Source of the DNA: Numida meleagris | Lineage: Eukaryota > Chordata > Aves > Galliformes > Numididae | Direction: 5' to 3' | DNA length: 64,000 nt | Assembly: GCF_002078875.1 (NCBI RefSeq) | Contig: NC_034411.1 | Location: 4,801,180 to 4,865,179 of the forward strand | In this document: positions 50,301 to 62,010 of the stretch, piece by piece | Layout of the letters: each line of letters starts with the position of its first letter | Numbering within the stretch: position 1 is the stretch's first letter | Position numbers and translations under genes: made by a program | Notes under the pieces: model-generated | Told to the model about the DNA's origin: nothing | Database searches by the model: none | The model's input: only the letters and a program-made list of their open reading frames with translations

Positions 50301-52256
50301 ATGATTATAAGCTAACCAAAAATGTTCTCTGCCAGTCAGTTGCTATGCTTTGCACTGGCTGTGTGCTAAACAGGTAACTTCCTTTGCATAGTATAGTAAG
50401 TTTCTTTTAAGAGTTAAAGAGTTTTTAAGAGTTCTTTTTAAGAGTTTAAGCATCAAGAGGGTGGCAGTCAGATCTTCATTGCCAATCTGAGAGGCGCGAT
50501 TAAAAATACCCCTTGATGCTGTATGTTGGGAACATAATTTATTCTTTACTCCAAACAGATATTCTGATGACTGAATCAAATGCGAAATTCCCATGGGTTA
50601 TATTTTTTTAATTAGCATTGTGCATCTATTCCCATCCTTTGTGATATATACAGTGAGCTGTGTTGGAGTCCTTTATTTTAAACTTTAAAAGGTAAAGAGT
50701 ACTGATGCTCATCTGATTTTCTTTGGCACGTACGTGTGTCTCTTCCATAAGTGTTGTACGTAACAAAGAGCAACTCATTCCCCATTTCATTAATGCACCT
50801 CAGATTTTTTTATTTGAAGTTCCTGTCTCGTACATGTAATGAGTGAGAAGGAAATGAGACTTTGAGGTAGATAATGTCAACACGCACCACTTCTGTGGTT
50901 TAACTGAAACAAAATGAACGCTTTGTTTTGTAAAAACATAATTACTGCTCTACTTTCTGTGCATTCAGACTCTAATTTTGGCCTGGCTAAGAATGTAGGG
51001 CCTCCATTATATCCTCCATTATTTCAGGCTTCATGTTTTATGCAGCATAGGGTTTCGTACTGTAAACGTGGAGGTGTTTAATTCTCTGCTGACTTTTACA
51101 CCTTAAAAAAGGGAGAAAAAAACCTTCACATCAGTTCGTTGATATTTTGAGTGATAGGGACAATTAAATTCTTGGGACTTCAAGTTTCATTGTGGAGATG
51201 TGCTCTCACCACGTGTAGCATTTGTGGAAAAAAATGAACTGGGAACGGGGAATGAAGTAACTTACTCATGGCACAGAAATGTGCAAATCGGGGCACAGCT
51301 TTCCCCAGTCATAAGCATGTCTCCAGTTTGTAGTTCTTTTGTCCTGGGTTATTTTCCCAACCTCCCAGCTAGAAGTTCTACCAAGTTCTTATTTCTGTCT
51401 GCTTTCCCTCCCCTGCCCCCAAGCTGTTTTGATTCAGTCCTTAGATTAAATAGTCCAGACTTGCTCTTGAAAGTATTGAATTTTCTTGTCTGAATCTTCT
51501 TCTTTTATTTCCTTATATATTTATAATTCTAGAAGTGTAATATTTAAAATCTGGTGAAGTTATTAGCTTAAGAAAACCTAAAAAAGTTACTATTTGTACT
51601 ATTTCACCTTTCTTTGCTTTACAAGTTCCAGAATTGAGAAGGGATTCCATCTCTGTTCTGCAAATCTTGTCTTTGAATACTTCATTAGAGTCAGCTTTGC
51701 CTGCTATCTATCTGTTTATGTTATCATATGAAACTCTAATTCCAGAATTATTGTTTCATGTTATTATCCCTCTTCTTTTGGACACTTCTATGGATTGGGG
51801 TTTGATAACTAAAGAGCCTGTTCACTCAACCATATGCTTATCAGCCTCACTTTATTTTTTCTTTTTATATTTTATGTTGGGGAAAAAAAAGAATATTTCT
51901 TCTATTTCAACTCTAATAAAATGGCCCAGACGTAATCAGTGAGCAACATATTTAGATTAGCTTCATAATCCTAACAGAAGCATTTGAAATGTGTTCGTGT
52001 GTGTCATCTTTAGATTATGGGGACCGTTTGCAGTAATTTCCTTTGGTCTCTCAGCAGCAATTAAGAATTTTTTTTCTGCCTTTTCCAAATCTATAAAAGT
52101 AGGGTGTAGTAAATAAAATACTTTACCTACATCATCAAAATGTCGTGTAGGTATTTTAAAAAATAAAGCATTAGTGCAGTTCTACGTAGTTTGTGTTTTT
52201 GCTTGGGATTGATATAGAGTATGTATACTCTACATTGCATCCAAGTGTGATCTCCC
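44392..52256 (+). other. MACROD2: Downstream intron, third part
   Basis: Mostly AT-rich anonymous DNA. It includes a short CTAT/TGTG microsatellite patch at about 49119-49150 and a small tandem repeat at 50404-50452. No exon is recognised. An L2-like phrase (CTGTAAGCTCCTCGAAGAC) near 48115 is too short to call. Confidence 0.55.
50404..50452. repeat. Small tandem repeat of TTTTAAGAGTT-like units
   Basis: About four imperfect copies of a 10-14 base unit built on TTTTAAGAGTT. Likely replication slippage. Confidence 0.75.
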
Positions 52257-52672
52257 AGTGCAAGAGAGCTGGAGAGAGGCTGAGAGCTGGGACTGTTGAG
52301 CGTGGAGAAGTGGAGGCTCAGGAGGATCCTACCAGTGTTTGTAAGTACCTGAAGGGAGGGTGCAAAGAGCAGGGCTCCTGTAAGGGGTACTCAGTGTCAG
52401 GCCAAGATGGAGGGGACACAAACTGGAGCACAAGCAGCTTTGTCTGACCATCAGGAAGCGTTTCTGTACTCTGCAGATGGTGGAGCACTGGCACAGGTTG
52501 CCCAGAGAGGCCTTGGGGACTCCATCAACGGAGGTGCTCAGAAGCTGGCTGGATGTGGTCTGGGCAAAGCTGTCTGGGCTGCTGGCTATAGGTGGCCTTG
52601 CTTGAGCAGCTGGGTTGGACCAGATGACCTCCAGAGGTTCCTTCCAACATAAATCATTCTCTGATTCTGAGA
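52257..52672 (+). mobile_element. CR1 LINE, 3' fragment
   Basis: The phrases GAGAGGCTGAGAGCTGGGAC, GAGCGTGGAGAAGTGGAGGC, TAAGTACCTGAAGGGAGGGTG, TGGCACAGGTTGCCCAGAGAGG, TTGGACCAGATGACCTCCAG and AGGTTCCTTCCAAC, with a decayed ATTCTCTGATTCTGA tail, appear in canonical order. It is about 415 bases and lacks any coding part. Confidence 0.94.
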
Positions 52673-53248
52673 TATGGTGGGAAATAACTACTTTGCACTC
52701 AGCTTTTGTTACAAACGCATTCAGTGGAGAGAAAATTTTGAAATGACAGTGTAGTTTTGGGCCCACCAACTTATATTTTAGATACTATTTAAAAATAATG
52801 CCACCACCTACTAGTACCACATAAAAGCTCGGTACATGTTTGAAGGTTTTCCTGTAATCTGCAATGCTAATGAACCTTCAGACATCTTACAGGTACAAAG
52901 GATTTCATGAAGATTGACCCCAATTTTGGAAGACAGAGAAGACTGAGGGATTAAAATGAGATACCTTTCTTGTGCTGGAAGAAGGATTCAAGATGCCTTT
53001 TAGCAGCATTTATTTCTCTGGTTGCTTCATTCACAACATGCGTTTTTAGAGAGCAGAGGCCAGAGAAAGATGTCAAAACTAAATTTATTTCAACTGTGAT
53101 CTTTGCAAAAAGCTGAACAGAGTTGGATCTTTGTGAAAGAGAATAACGTTCAATTGTTTTCCATGTCTGGTGGCTATATGAAAAGAAAAAACTTTAAAAA
53201 GTTTCAGAGATGCTATTTTAAGAGGAAGATCTCAGCTACATAGCAGTT

Positions 53249-53296
53249 AAATATTGGACAGGCAAAAATGTTTAAACATTGGATAGGCAAAGGTTT
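53249..53296. repeat. Imperfect tandem duplication, unit about 24 bp
   Basis: The two copies share the pattern AAAYATTGGAYAGGCAAA then a GTTT end, with a few substitutions and a two-base length difference. Probably slippage. Confidence 0.8.
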
Positions 53297-54549
53297 GGAA
53301 TGGGTGTCATAGATATTTAAGTAGCATCGGAGGGCAGGATGTGTTGAAGTGCATGACTTCTTGAGATCTGTTCTGAATTTCTATGAATTCTGTTCGTGGA
53401 AATATCTCTTTATTTGTGTCAGTATATCAAGAGTCTCTCCCTTTTTTGGGTAGAAGACCCAGGGTTTCTGAGGAATCTGTTGCTTTTTTTTTTTTTTCAG
53501 GTTATCTACTGCTTTGGGCATCCAAGTATAGGAATTGTCAGGTTGTATAATTAAGCTTTGTTGCTGTCAGATAAGGAGAGAAATTCAGAGATTGCCTGAA
53601 GTACATTGACCATTTAAAGTGTAGTCTCCTCTGAATGCTTCTTCCAGAACACCTCTAGAGCCACACACGTCTTCAGGATGCTTTTGCAGTGAAGTAGAAT
53701 AGAATACCCAGATGCCTACCAAACCTGTTTTCATAGAATACCAGCTGGATACCTAATTCTCTATCAAATAGTCTGAACTTTAAGCTGGAAAGCATGTTGA
53801 TAATCAGTGAAGGCATGTGAGACTACAAAGACACAATCTTATTCATTTTAGCAGTCTGTGGGAGCAGAGAAATATTTCCTGACTCTTCTGAAGCTGTCCA
53901 CTGCAGATACTTCAGGGGGCTGATATCTCAGTAATCATTTTAAATATACGTATAATTAACAGTTTTAGTTTCTAAGTGCACGTACGTTTTTGTGGAATTG
54001 AAATTGTTTTATTTCATTGAATATTAGAATCATTTTGCTTAGTCCTCTGGTAAGCATTAAGGGCTAATGCATGCATAATAACAGATGTTTTGATAATAGA
54101 CTATAAGTTTGCTAATAACTTAATTATCAGTTAATAGATAGCCACTTGCATTAAAAATCCTTTTAGGAGATTCTTTAATATCATCAGTTCTCTTCAAATG
54201 AAAGATAAATGACTATTATTAGCCATATGCTGGGATTATTAGGTTGTAACAGTTTTGAATTTGCATTCATAAGCGTAGGTTTCTTGTTATGGATGGAAAA
54301 GCAGAAATCAAACCCTTTCAAATGCTCCCCTAAAATCCCTTCCTCCTGAGTTGTGTCAGTGAGTGGCTGATATGCTCCAAAGATGATTAACTAGTAACAA
54401 ATCCAGGTGCTGCTATTCTTTTATTATGCCTTAAAATTGATATGCCAAAGATAGACTTATGTCAAGAAACAGAAGGCCTGAAAACTTCTGTATTTTTGTC
54501 TTGTGTCTGTTCTCCCTGGCACCTCTTCTCATTTTAATCTTTCAATTGA

Positions 54550-54571
54550 TTTTTTTTTTTTTTTTTTTTTT
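54550..54571. repeat. Poly-T tract (22 T)
   Basis: Twenty-two uninterrupted T, with no recognised transposon attached. Confidence 0.9.
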
Positions 54572-55920
54572 GGTCTCAAATCTTAGTAAGAAACATTGTC
54601 TTCGCTGTATTTGCTGGAAGCTTCTGGTATCTCTTGTAAACATTCTTAGCCTTTTAACCAAGAAATAAGGGCTAATTAACTGCTGAGCAATGTCTTGCAG
54701 CATTCGTAGAATGTGAAATATGAGTTATGGGAAATTTGGTCATAAAGTACTGCTAAGTAGCATTTTAAACAGTCTGGATGAATGTTGTTTTCTCAGAAAC
54801 AAATTGGACTGCAGTGTTATCTGGAATATTGCTTTTCCACCTTTCTATACAGTTATCTGTGAAAAATGGAAGAGAAAAATTGAGTTTTCTAATTAAAAAA
54901 GAGAAAGCATTGTGTAGTAGAGGACTCGAATGCTGTGAATCCATCACAACAATCTGCACACCACAAAAATCATTTTTCCCTGGTAATATCGCTTTAAAGA
55001 TGACTAATTTCCAGGGTGGCCCATCTAAAGAGATGAGAAATTACGCAGTCTCTAAACATCGATCCTTTGCGTACAAATATGTGTGGTTTTTCTACTACAT
55101 TGTCAGGAAGACTTGAATGATGATGTGTAATATTAGATCACTGTGTACAAAGAAGAGACATTAGCTTCTTAGTCATCAGGATTACATAAATGCTGTCTGG
55201 GTGCTCAGCGTGCAGCGTGTCCCGCACAGAAATTCAGAGGTCATACACCTTGCTCTTGGTTCTACTGCGCTGCTTTAGAATTTCTATGTTGTAATGCTGT
55301 TCACTATAATAGCCTTTTCCTTTGCTTTTTTATGAAGTAAACATGTTTCCACAGGTGAAATCATTCAAGAAAGTATTTCTGTTGTGCGTGCAACAGCGTT
55401 AGAAACTTCAGCCCGAACTTAGAAGCCTGTTTTTTTTTAGAGTATGAAGGTGGTTTAAGCGTCCCTGAGCTTTGTTTCTTATCAGGAGGGGATGCACCCC
55501 TCTCAAAGCCAGGCTGAGGCACCCAGTTTGTTTTGAACTGTCAGATGCTTAAGCCTTTCAGAAACTTGGAACTCAATGAGCTAGAAGATTCAGTGTTTCA
55601 CTACTTAACCGCAGATTGCACCCATGGTTTTTGAGACTGAAAGCTTTGTGCCTGAGGCACACGCGAGAGGTAACTGTGGCAGACTAGAGAACTTCAATTT
55701 CAAATAAAACGGTGCCATAACTTACACTGTTATTCACTCACAGTGTCAAACGTCATTAATCTTTTTGTCAGTATTAGAGGTTTAGGAAAAGCCAAACACT
55801 CAATTAGAAAGTACTTACTGCTGCTCTTTATGGAAGGGTGATGGTGGCCGGGTGGGTGAAAGGGATGCTTGTGTGGTTCCTGTCACTGGTGGTAATTCTG
55901 TGCTGGCATGAAGCTGGCAT

Positions 55921-55952
55921 TTGAACTAGTAACAGTTCTTTTACTAGTTCAA
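55921..55952. repeat. Perfect 12-bp inverted repeat with 8-nt loop
   Basis: TTGAACTAGTAA and TTACTAGTTCAA are exact reverse complements around CAGTTCTT. This is the longest perfect hairpin stem I found in the window. It is too short for a typical microRNA precursor, and no pairing continues outside the arms. Confidence 0.7.
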
Positions 55953-58779
55953 GTTTTAGCTCTCAGAAAATACTCCTAATTTAAGTGAGGGAAAAATAAA
56001 TCTTTGAATGACAGGTTTTCTTCATGACTAAGTGTTCTCCATGATTTGTATCTAAAAGGCCTTTTTATTGAAGTTGATGTATAAAGTGCAAAACACCTGA
56101 CTCTTTGCTGAAATTAACAGAATGCAGAAATATGTCAGGAGAGGGCTAGAGATTGATGAACTCAGTATCTGAGAAAAAATACTTAAAAATCATCATGAGA
56201 TCAAAATGAAAGGGCATATAAAAGGAGCTTGGGTCAGCTTTTAAAATGTAATATTCTTTGGCTGAGATCCCACTCCTTCATGCTTCGATTTAATCTGTCA
56301 GGGCAAAGGGCAAAGGTTCACATGATTGCTGGGGAGGGTACAAGATGCATGACAGAGCAATTTGCTGAGTTTCTCTGGATGAGTGTAGACAAAGCTTGCG
56401 CGTCTTTGCTCTTTGTCTCTCTGACAGTAGCCTTTAACATAGTCCTTATTGTTCACTTTTTGGGTCACTGGAAGGCATTTATCAGGTATTTGTGATGCAG
56501 AAAGCACATGAAACTGTTTTCTAATTTGTCTTAATTGCTTGTCTGGCTAAATGGTTAATTCGCATTTGTATGTGCTCAGCAGTTTAGATAAAGGTGTTTG
56601 TTCATATATGAAATCTCTGTAATTGCCAAAAGTCATTAGAGGTGTTGGTGGATGATCAGCATTAGACCACCTAAAAGCTTTTATTCTCACATTTCCCACT
56701 TCAAGTGCTTGATGATGATTTTATAACTCGTAGCAATTCGCTGAAGCTGTACTTGGTCCGTTTTCTCCTGCAGGAAATGTTTGGTCATTCTAAATTACAC
56801 TTATTGATTTCCTTTGGCATGCGTGCAAACCCTTCCTAGTGCTGCTGTAGACTCAAGTTGGCCTTCAAGTTACACAACGGTGTGTCTCATTTCAACTCTG
56901 TCAACGTTGTAGTAAACTAAGGTAATCACGTGAGCGTAGTTGCATATCTAAAAACTTGCTTACTAGGTCAAAACACAGCTGTAAGTCGGAAGAATCCCAA
57001 AGGTAATCTGCTGTCCTGTGAATCTGTGCTACTATTATACGTTACTTCTAAAGAAAATGGAAAGCCTCTAGCTAGCTTTTCAGGTTTATGGATTGAGGTA
57101 TAGATCCTACAATTGGCCGCTACCAAATGGAGAAACTTTCCAACGAGATGCAATGGTCTGTTTCAGAAATTTGTTATAGATTGGGAATCAAAGTCCATAA
57201 AAAATATCTTCTGGTTTAAACAATTGAATGCCTTTGTACAGTTTGCATAAATAGGTTAGAGGCTTCGTGCGTCTTGCTTCATTTAATTCAACTTTATTCT
57301 GTTATAACAGAAAGAGAGGAAATGTATTGCAAGCATAAGTTTTCCACTAGCAGAACTAATATAATCTTTTTTTATACCTCTTGTGTATGATAGTAATGTT
57401 TGGTAAGTCAGTCACAGTAACAAGAAATGCCTTCTTAGATCAAGGTTAATTTTGTTAGAGAATGGCAAGGCTGCTGATAGCCATGGAAAGAGAGGAAAAG
57501 ACTTTACAATGATTTTGGGCAGTTAAAAGCAGCCTGCTTCAATCTATATGCAGATTCATTCTCATTGCATTTTTGAGAAAAAGATGGAAATGACTAATGA
57601 GACTACAGTAGGTCATTTTATGGTCTGAATTTGTGTCATCGTAGTAAATAGTGAGTGCTGCATATTTAATGGAAATGATTACATGCATGAAGACATTCTG
57701 GATCTGATCGCTGCTTACCGACAGCTATGTAGTCACGTATACAGAACATCAGTTTGCCAATACTTCTGACTTCGGGGAAGAAACATTGTGTTGATCAGAT
57801 TCATCTTAGAATCACCCTCCTTTACTTTATGACTGCCTATTATTCTTCCAGTTGTTCAGCTTTTGGCAGCTGCTCTGGGTTTGCGTTGATGTCCAGATTC
57901 AGAAGATGACTTCTTGACCACGCTTGGACCTTTCACTGAATTGTGCAGTTCCCAGTTTTAAATCCTTCTGCCTTTCCTTCATTGTCATCTATGTGTTTGA
58001 GGCCTCCTACCTGCAGAGCTATCACTAAGCTTGGGTGTTCCAGCGGAAAGCAGATAGGACCCATCTCTACTTCCTACACTTTCCTGCATTTAAATCTTTT
58101 CTTGTTTGTTTACTGAAGTATAAACAGGATAGGGGAGTCTTCTCTTCCCCCTTTTTTTTTATTTAAAAAAAAAGTCAGATATTAGCTTTCTTCATTGGTT
58201 TGGTTTTGAGGGAGCTGCCTCAGGAAGCCATATTTGTTCCTACACAACCTGTGCCACTCACAGGAGAATAAATTATGTTTCAGGAAAGCGGAGAGTTTGA
58301 GAGTACATATTTCTTGGGGTCATGCTGCTCATTCCATATAAACCAGGTTTTTCTAGGTTCTTAATGTTTGGCAGATCCGTTGATTTCCTTGTCATTTGAA
58401 CAGAGAATTGAGGAAAAACAGTAAAGCCAAAGTTGGTTTGTGTTTTCTAAGTGAAAATACTCATTTTGAAAAAGAGCAGATCCTTCAGATACCTAGCTTA
58501 CATTAATGATGTAAACTGTCTGGATAAAACTGGGAAAAGGCAGGGATAATTTGTGAGGCCTTATGGATCTGAAAGAGCTGGCATTTGGTTACCCAGGTGA
58601 GGCTGTAAGCATTTCTGTGGGGCAAAACTTTGCACAGCAGAGGTCTGAAATTAAATCCAAAGCTACTTAATGTAAGAAAAGACTCTTTTTAGTTCAAATA
58701 TATGTTCTAGCTTGTGTTTTGCTAATAGGAATTGGATTTTTTGGAACTTACTTTTAGGATCAGACTTTATTTCTTCTCT

Positions 58780-58850
58780 GGACAATGAGAAGAAAGAAGC
58801 ATAGAGAGGCTGGAGAAGTTACGTTCCTGAGGGTAACATACAGTAACTCC
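58780..58850 (-). mobile_element. Possible ancient MIR/L2-type remnant
   Basis: GACAATGAGAAGAAAG, GCATAGAGAGGCTGG, AGAAGTTACGTTCC, GAGGGTAACATACAGTAAC resemble, in order, the reverse MIR phrases ATGAGGAAACTGAG, GCACAGAGAGGTTAAG, TAACTTGCCC and AAGGTCACACAGCTAGTAA. This is the best of the three MIR-like matches but is strongly diverged. Confidence 0.4.
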
Positions 58851-61800
58851 TCAACCTTTTTGATTACAGCACTTTGTCTGCAGCTGTCCTGGCAGTCCAT
58901 TATTGGCTTATTTTATGGATATGAGCTGAAAAGAGGCCTCCCTGTTTTCTTGTAAATAAATTTGAGAGTTCCTAAAGAAAGTAAAAAAAAATCTATGTAC
59001 CAAAAAAAGTGTATAGTAACTTTTGACTGTGAAGGTTTCTGTCCACAGCAACACACTATTAACTAAATTGATTAATTGACTGGACTCACAGAAATAATGA
59101 CACATTAGGTGAATTAATCTGAAGAGTCACGTTTATTACACCTAACGCTTACTTCATGTTTTGCTGATGTGCATCACTTTATATTTTTGTTACAGTAATT
59201 AATTGAACTTAGTAAGTGGGAACTCCAGTTCTCCAGTACTCCAGTAAGTTGGCTTCTCTGTGGCACTAGGGCAATGGCGTAGTGTGTTTCAGGTGATAAA
59301 AGCAAATCTACTGTCAAGACTTGAACTGAACGTTGGGTCATCATAGAATAGTGTGCGCTCAAAGTTTTGCTTCAAAATGAAGAAAAATGAATGGCTTGGA
59401 AGTGAATGACACAAAACACCCATGTAATTGGTGCTGCCAGGGAAAGAACCGAAGCCATGCCAGGGAAATAAAATGGGTTTTGATAAGCACAACTTTCAAC
59501 CTGGTTGGTTGTAGAAGCACCATTTCAATTTCACGTGACCGCTATATTCTGGAAATCTCGTTGAGAGGTCGGGTTGAGTCCCAGGAGCTTGTTGGGCTCA
59601 GGTAAATAAAAGCTGTGTGACAAAACAGGAAATAGCACAGGGAGGAGAGAGGTAAAGGACGGAAACTGCGTCTGGAAAGGTCAGGGAGATTCTCACAAGT
59701 ACCGGTGGCCGGTTTTCCAGTGATTTGTCTGTTTTCTGTTTTCAAAGGGTTTGATTGATGGTGTTGTGGAAATAATACCAGTTTTATAATAATCTGTTCT
59801 CAAGATTAATTATTAAAGCCCATTATTAAGGTTAATATATTCTTAACTTTATGTTTAATTCACAAAGGTCATAAATATATCTGAAGTAGGGCAAGACCAC
59901 TGTCTAGAAAGCAGATGTGAGAGCCAAGAGCTTTGGATCTCTTCCAAGAGCCTGTGCTGGGCTCTGGACCAGCTGTGCATACAACAGCAGCAAGAAGTGC
60001 CTTTCTGGGGCAGTGTGGAGGTTCCCTGCTCTGCTGTCTGTGAGGTGCAAGTCTGTCCTGCTCTAACCTAGGGCAGATCTGCTCCTCTCCCTGTGATCTC
60101 TCCCTTTTTTCTTTTGTGCAGGGAACTGTCACGTTGCAACGAACCAAGCAGATCAGAATTTGTTCAGCCCGCTACAGCCTGCAAAATGCGCCGTGCAAAA
60201 ATAGTGTTGGAACAAAACAGTGGCGAAACCTGGTCACTGTCATTTTCAGCTTCTATTGTGAACAGCGCTAAAGCAACTCGGAAAAACCTTTTTAGCATAC
60301 AAATTAACTTGCCCTATTAATATTTTCTCATATGTAAAACAAAGTTTTGTCTGGTTGAAAAAAAGATTTTATCTCCAGATAGTTCACATTTCTCTGAAGC
60401 AGGAATGGAAGTCAGCGATACAGGGTACAAGGAAATCACTGCTACATCTCCCAGCTGTCAGCTAGAAGAAAAACATTTTCATGGGTTGTTTTGACTTTAA
60501 CTTGATTCCTATCTGTGCATTTATTTTTGCACTTTTAAACTGTTTCCTTCCTGTTATGAGTAGACATTCACTAATTAAAAGCTTCTGTAGAGTAATATAA
60601 ATTAAGTGTAGAGGAAGAAATTAAGAGTAAGCAATTATTTATTACTAGCTTGTTATCAGTCTGGGAGTAGTTAGTTTGGATGGATGAATGAAGCTTTAAA
60701 AAACAAAACAACAAACAAAGCACTAAACCCAACAAGCTGCAGAAGCTGAGAAAAAAATTGGATAAAGCTGGAGTAATACCTGAGACAAAAAGCCTTGTGA
60801 CTCAGGAACTGGACGAATGACTGGATCACTTACAATGTGTTACCTGCCTTTCTGTCTTAAAGCTATCGAGATGACTGAATCTTAGGTATATCAAAATATT
60901 CTTTTAATTTTTTACTGTTTCAGTGGTATGAAGTGGCGGCATTCTGACAGCACATGGCAACGACACCGTTTTTTCTACTTATCACGATGAAGACTCCCCT
61001 TTGTAGTTAGTGAGTTATTGCTTCTGACCTAGCTCCTCCTCTGCTCTGCAGCTCTGGAAGTATGCTGATGGAGGGGTGAAACATAATAAAGTAGATCTCA
61101 GTGACAGTAATTCCGATGCCATTGACACAAATTACTGCTGTCGTAGATAGAGCTGTGGCAAGCTGGAATTGCATTTTGTGCCTTTCAAGTTTCTTCACTC
61201 TGCAGTTGGGCAGAACATCATCTGAAGACCCCAAGGGCCGTGTTAAAGCATCACTTAGCAAAATTATTTCCACTTTTTTGTAGTATTAGTGTCAGTGATG
61301 TATATTTAATTTCTTCTTCTGGATAGCGGTGATTATGCCAAGAATAGTAATGTTGGAATTTTTCATGATCAGCTAAATGATGGTTTCATGTCTTTATTTT
61401 CATTGATATTTTTACTTTAAAAAAAAAAAAGGGAAACCATATATCTAGTAGTCCTACAATAAATTTTTCTTGTTGGACAGTGGAAAAATAAAGTTCCTCA
61501 CACTCTCCAGTATATGTGCCAAAGAGAATAACCAATAAGGAGAGAGATACCTGGCAAGGATGCAGAAAAATCTACTAATTACTTTTGATGGGAAAATTAG
61601 ATTTTAATTTATTTAATGTCTTCATCTGATATATTCAAGACATTTAACATTAGTCATGATAGGGAAAATCAAGAGCAGCTGCAACCATCTATCACAAAGT
61701 GGGCTGAGATCACTAAAACTTAACTCTTCGTATTATTTGAATGAGTAACGTTGGCATTTCTCATCATTTTTCAGGGCTTTTTCCATTCCAGTATTTGAAA

Positions 61801-61968
61801 AGTTGGGCTGGAATGGGAACCTGACAAATGCCCGTTACCATTTTTTACCTAACACCTATGCTCTCGGCTGTACTGGGGCACTAATTATACTAATATTTAA
61901 CATTGCTAAAGGACTTTTTATCATCATATCTCAAAGGACAGCGTGCAAACAGATTGGAGATGTTAATC

Positions 61969-62010
61969 CCAGTGTACAGATAAGAAAACTAAGCAAAATA
62001 ATTTTGGTCC
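61969..62010 (-). mobile_element. Possible ancient MIR/L2-type remnant
   Basis: The run GTACAGATAAGAAAACTAAG resembles the reverse MIR phrase TTACAGATGAGGAAACTGAG. Only about 25 bases match well. Confidence 0.3.

Noticed and set aside
61007..61273. 88-codon minus-strand frame with a hydrophobic stretch
   Set aside because: A single weakly hydrophobic run with no family resemblance, so not enough to call a membrane protein.
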